Position numbers and translations under genes: made by a program. A DNA stretch of 41,759 bases from Bernardetia sp. (GTDB lineage: Bacteria > Bacteroidota > Bacteroidia > Cytophagales > Bernardetiaceae), in the NCBI RefSeq assembly GCF_020630935.1, contig NZ_JAHDIG010000042.1, positions 1 to 41,759 of the forward strand, given 5' to 3'. Position 1 is the first letter of the stretch; each line of letters opens with the position of its first letter. Below the pieces are notes generated by a model. It saw only the letters and a list, made by a program, of their open reading frames with translations, was not told where the DNA came from and did no database searches. This document shows, piece after piece, positions 38,581 to 41,759 of this stretch.

Positions 38581-39948
38581 ATGCAGGAGAAAGAAATAAG
38601 AGATAGGATCTTGAAAATGGAAAAAATAAACTGGCAAGAGCTGGAGTTTATACAACAAGAAGATTTTAAAGAGCTTCCTAAAACGGAAAGACAACGTCTC
38701 AAAGCCAGTTTTGTAGAGAATAACTTTGCTGATCCCTTCAAGATATGGGAAGACCAAGACGGAAAAAGGTATTGTTTGGATGGCAAACACAGAACGCTAC
38801 TTTTAAAGGAACTCATTGAAGAAGGAGTAGATGTGCCTTTACTACTTCCTGCGCTCTTTATGGAGTGTGAGGATAAAAAAGATGCTGCTCGTTTAGTTTT
38901 GGTGTATTCATCATCGTATGCTAGTATTACCTATGATGGAATGAATGCCTTTGTGCAAAATTATGATTTAGAGCTTAGTGAGCTCAAAGAGTTTATCAAC
39001 CTTCCCAAACTCTCCTTTGACAAACTAGAGCAAAAGTTTGATTATCATAACCTCAGTGATACAACCAAAGAAGAAGAGGAGGAAGACCCAACAGAAAAAA
39101 TGGAAGCACTCTCCGATCTAGAATTATGGGTACAAGCAGGAGATATATATGAGTTGGGAGGCAAGCATCGTCTGTATTGTGGTTCATTCAAAGATGAGAA
39201 AGAAGTGGCTATACTTATGGATGGAAAGCAAGCCAGAGTCGTATTTACTGATCCTCCTTACAATCTACCTACTAATTTCTTTAGTGGAAAGGGAAAAGTA
39301 ACCCATACCGATTTTGCAGAGGGAGCAGGAGAGATGTCAGATGATGAGTTTGCCTTGTTTATTCAGCAGATTTATGAAACAGCTGTAAAACATAGTGTGG
39401 ATGGAGCTATTATTTATTTGTGTATGGATTTTAGACACGCTTGGCACGTTTGTCAAGGAGCTTATCCAGTTTTCAAAACAAGAGAACCCAAGCAGTTATT
39501 GGTATGGAATAAATCACAGGCTGGCAATGGCAGTTTTTACAGAGCCAAGCACGAGCTTATTTTTATCTATAAAAAAGGAAAAGCAAAACACACTTCTAAA
39601 CTAGGACTAGCTGACAGGTTCAGAGCTAATGTAGTAGAATACCCTATTGCCAGTAGTTTCTCCAACCCAGATAGAGAGGTATTGGAAAATCATCCTACGC
39701 CAAAGCCTGTACAGATGGTTTCAGATGTGTGTCTTGATGTTTCAGATGAAAAAGAAATTATTATTGATTGGTTTATGGGTTCAGGCACTACTATTATGGG
39801 AGCAGAAGCAACAGGTCGTATTGCTTATGGAACGGAAATAGAACCAAAGTATGTCCAATTGATTCTAAATCGTTACCACAAAAAATATCCTGACCAAGAA
39901 ATCAAGTGTTTAAACAGAGAGAATGTAGAAATGAAGTGGACACTTTAA
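38581..39948 (+). CDS. ParB-like/DNA methyltransferase fusion protein
   Basis: 455 aa. Residues 15-160 form a ParB/Srx-like domain with the L-D-G-K-H-R motif at about 66-71. An acidic linker (EEEEED) leads to a methyltransferase with DPPY at 224-227 (catalytic, motif IV) and F-M-G-S-G-T about 170 residues later (motif I, S-adenosylmethionine binding). DPPY before FxGxGT is the beta-class order for N6-adenine or N4-cytosine methylation. No restriction enzyme gene is adjacent, so it is probably a phage protective or regulatory methylase. It reads away from the terminase operon. Confidence 0.9.
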   Translation: MQEKEIRDRILKMEKINWQELEFIQQEDFKELPKTERQRLKASFVENNFADPFKIWEDQDGKRYCLDGKHRTLLLKELIEEGVDVPLLLPALFMECEDKKDAARLVLVYSSSYASITYDGMNAFVQNYDLELSELKEFINLPKLSFDKLEQKFDYHNLSDTTKEEEEEDPTEKMEALSDLELWVQAGDIYELGGKHRLYCGSFKDEKEVAILMDGKQARVVFTDPPYNLPTNFFSGKGKVTHTDFAEGAGEMSDDEFALFIQQIYETAVKHSVDGAIIYLCMDFRHAWHVCQGAYPVFKTREPKQLLVWNKSQAGNGSFYRAKHELIFIYKKGKAKHTSKLGLADRFRANVVEYPIASSFSNPDREVLENHPTPKPVQMVSDVCLDVSDEKEIIIDWFMGSGTTIMGAEATGRIAYGTEIEPKYVQLILNRYHKKYPDQEIKCLNRENVEMKWTL

Positions 39949-40011
39949 CTTCTAACATTCATTTTTTTTTGAAGTGCTAATTTTTAGCATGATCTATTTT
40001 CTGAGGTAAAG

Positions 40012-40051
40012 AAAAAAAATAGCTTGAGCATACTGTCTCAAGCTATTTTTT
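40012..40051. terminator. Bidirectional intrinsic terminator between methyltransferase and integrase
   Basis: A8 TAGCTTGAG (40012-40028) pairs with CTCAAGCTATTTTTT (40037-40051) around an 8-nt loop. A-run and T-run on the two sides let it end both convergent genes. Confidence 0.9.
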
Positions 40052-40068
40052 GCAGTATATTGTAACTT

Positions 40069-41565
40069 TTACCAAGAAATAGTATGATACATCCCTTTCA
40101 ATTTTTCTATGGGAGAAGTATCTTGAATCACAAAACCTTTTTGTTCAAGACTTGAAACAGTATTCTCAGAGAGTGGATAGGAAATGGTTAGCTTTCCCTG
40201 CCCTGCTTCATTGGCTTTTAGGATTTGATTTGTCAGCTCTTCAAGATTAACTTCTTTCTGGACTTGCTCCATTTTTTTTGAACCATCCTTACTATCTTTT
40301 TCTTCATTATCGTTATTCCACGTTTTCAAAAGTTGGTCGTGTTGGAAAGTATCAACTACTTTTGCATAAATCATAGTTTCTTCAATTCTTCTATGACCAA
40401 GAATTTTTTGTAAAACTGCTAATGGCATTCCTCTTTGTAAGCTAAGTGTTGCAAAAGTATGACGAGCTTTATGGAATGTAAGCAATTCATATTTTGGAAC
40501 AATAACTTTCACAGGTTCTCCTTGTTGGTAAACTATTTTTTCTACTGGAGTGTCAATTTCGGCTATTCTTCCTAAATCCTTGAGATAAGCATTCAGCTTT
40601 TGATTGGTTATAACAGGTAAAAAATGCTTGTTTTTTTGGGAGCGCAATACATTGTATTTATACTTATTCATAATCTCAACAGCTTTATTGGATAAAGCTA
40701 TTGAGATTTTTTTATTTGTTTTTTCTTGTATTAACTCTAATATATAATTACCCTCTACTAATTGAATATGGTCTAAAGTTAATTTTTCTATGTCAGAGTA
40801 TCTTAACCCTGTATAACAAGAAAATAAAAAGCAGTCTTTTGTTTTTTCTAGATATGATTCAACTTGTATATCTTCTATTTTTTTTAACTCATCTTCATTA
40901 AGAAAAATCATCTCTGCATCAACCTTTTTTATTTTTATGGATTTATAATAAGGGTGTACATTTGCTTCATTTCTCTCACAGAAAGCAAAGAAGGCTTTTA
41001 TAAATCCATTTCTTTTTCCTATCGTGCTAGGAGCATTATCCAAATCATAAATACACCAATTAATAAACTTTGTATGAGTAATCTCATCAAATGTTGATAA
41101 ATCTATTTTTTCCTTCTTTTCTCTTTGATATTTAGAAAACATACGTTGTAAAGTACGGTATTTATATTTTGTACTTCTTGAGCGTCTCTGTGAAATCAAG
41201 TGTCTCTCAAATAAATCGAAATAGTCTGCCATAGAGATTTTCGTTCCATTTATTAATTCTTTTTTCTCTTTTGGTTTTACAGCACTTCTAAGTTCTTGAA
41301 CAGAAGGTACTTTTCCCTTAGCTATAAATTGTTTGTAATGGGATTCTACACTTTCACAGAGATTGTTTAATATAGAATTTGTTTCAATTTGGAATGGGTG
41401 CTTTTTGTTTACCCTTTGTTTTTTTTTATCAAAATGTTCTGGTAAACATCTTTCTCCAGTAGTCATCATTAAACGTTTTCCTTTGTAGGAAAAGAAAAGC
41501 ATGAGTTTACAAGCCCCTTGTTTATTAGGCTCATTTTCTATAATATAGATATTTGCATTTGCCAT
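40069..41565 (-). CDS. int: Tyrosine recombinase integrase, Bacteroidota phage/CTn type
   Basis: 498 aa from the ATG at 41565; the open frame continues 20 codons to a TTG at 41625 but the conserved start is at MANANIY. Domains: an arm-binding domain (about 1-110), a SAM-like core-binding domain (about 110-210) and a catalytic domain. Catalytic residues are R255 (T-G-L-R-Y-S), K near 282, H365 and R368 (H-K-A-R-H), H391 (L-G-H-R-R) and Y400. It carries out integration and excision. The C-terminal extension of about 90 residues is polar. It faces the ssrA-like gene at the window edge, the probable attachment site. Confidence 0.93.
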   Translation of the reverse strand: MANANIYIIENEPNKQGACKLMLFFSYKGKRLMMTTGERCLPEHFDKKKQRVNKKHPFQIETNSILNNLCESVESHYKQFIAKGKVPSVQELRSAVKPKEKKELINGTKISMADYFDLFERHLISQRRSRSTKYKYRTLQRMFSKYQREKKEKIDLSTFDEITHTKFINWCIYDLDNAPSTIGKRNGFIKAFFAFCERNEANVHPYYKSIKIKKVDAEMIFLNEDELKKIEDIQVESYLEKTKDCFLFSCYTGLRYSDIEKLTLDHIQLVEGNYILELIQEKTNKKISIALSNKAVEIMNKYKYNVLRSQKNKHFLPVITNQKLNAYLKDLGRIAEIDTPVEKIVYQQGEPVKVIVPKYELLTFHKARHTFATLSLQRGMPLAVLQKILGHRRIEETMIYAKVVDTFQHDQLLKTWNNDNEEKDSKDGSKKMEQVQKEVNLEELTNQILKANEAGQGKLTISYPLSENTVSSLEQKGFVIQDTSPIEKLKGMYHTISW

Positions 41566-41702
41566 ACATTCGTGTTGTTTTAAAAGGTAACACTCAATCG
41601 TTAATGGTAATAATTTAGGTAACAAAATCTAACAACAAATACGACTTTTTATGTTGTTAAGTTTGAGTAAATATACCTAAAAACACGCTTTAAAGCAAAA
41701 GT

Positions 41703-41730
41703 AAAGGCATATACGGGTGTATATGCCTTT
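41703..41730 (-). terminator. Hairpin terminator downstream of the ssrA-like gene
   Basis: AAAGGCATATAC (41703-41714) pairs perfectly with GTATATGCCTTT (41719-41730) around a GGGT loop. It lies 7 bp after the tmRNA-like 3' end on the minus strand and probably terminates it. Confidence 0.75.
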
Positions 41731-41737
41731 AACTCTG

Positions 41738-41759
41738 TGGAGCTGGTGGGAGTCGAACC
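41738..41759 (-). other. ssrA: 3' end of a tmRNA (ssrA)-like gene; probable attachment site
   Basis: On the minus strand the last 22 bases visible are a T arm (GGTTCGACTCC) followed by CAGCTCC and discriminator A. CAGCTCC is the 3' acceptor strand usual for tmRNA (pairs with GGGGCTG); a tRNA-Ala with a similar stem cannot be excluded. The gene continues outside the window. Phages often integrate at the 3' end of ssrA, and the integrase is adjacent. Confidence 0.6.

Noticed and set aside
1-41759. CRISPR array or insertion sequence
   Set aside because: No regularly spaced repeat array and no transposase were seen on reading either strand; the only recombinase is the integrase.

Overview
The window is most of a prophage with a contractile (myovirus-type) tail in a low-GC member of the Bacteroidota. 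The host call rests on several things: the integrase has the Bacteroidota arm-binding/SAM-like layout, genes lack Shine-Dalgarno sequences and have A-rich leaders, TAnnTTTG-like -7 boxes occur, and the tRNAs do not encode CCA in the usual way. A marine Cytophagales-like host is only a guess. The right edge holds the 3' end of a tmRNA (ssrA)-like gene facing a tyrosine recombinase, so the element probably sits in that gene and runs left past base 1. The left attachment site is not in the window.

Layout. (1) 1-4407, plus strand: a run of small, mostly unrecognised genes, including an Rnl1/DUF5565-type RNA ligase, a mini P-loop protein and a CxxC zinc-ribbon protein. (2) 4408-12233, minus strand: tail fibres, gpI, gpJ, gp25, spike (gpV/gp5-like) and gpD. 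(3) 12240-12991: a small gene and two noncoding intervals with a possible small RNA. (4) 12992-14691, minus: LysM tail protein, CIS tube-type protein, a holin-like membrane protein and unknowns. (5) 14842-17046: a cargo segment with a secreted protein (plus), dinB and two small genes (minus). (6) 17189-31879, minus: tape measure, tail chaperone with a -1 frameshift site, tube, sheath, connector proteins, major capsid, decoration-like protein, protease/scaffold, coiled-coil membrane protein and a portal fused to a MuF-like domain. (7) 32057-33350, plus: a PAS-only protein and an amidase endolysin. (8) 33392-33967: seven tRNAs, one of them degenerate. (9) 34012-36349: an accessory island with a DUF262 protein, a 99-aa protein, an HTH-amidoligase and an 82-aa protein. 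(10) 36330-38490, minus: large terminase, probable small terminase and an unknown. (11) 38581-39948, plus: ParB-like/DNA methyltransferase fusion. (12) 40069-41565, minus: integrase.

How it fits together. The minus-strand genes form the packaging, head, tail and baseplate programme. Cargo genes interrupt it at several points. The strongest non-obvious signal is a sequence element, GTAACC-N14-TCGTGTA followed by GTGTAA (one copy starts GCAACC), present five times with identical 14-bp spacing. Four copies point at a cargo gene 23-35 bp away (the 72-aa/70-aa pair, DUF262, the 99-aa gene, the HTH-amidoligase); the fifth points into an interval with no clear gene. The shape is that of an ECF sigma-factor promoter (GTAAC-N16-CGTGTA). 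This suggests a cargo regulon scattered through the prophage and controlled separately from the structural genes. None of the database searches implied here could be run; family names come from recognised motifs and gene order.
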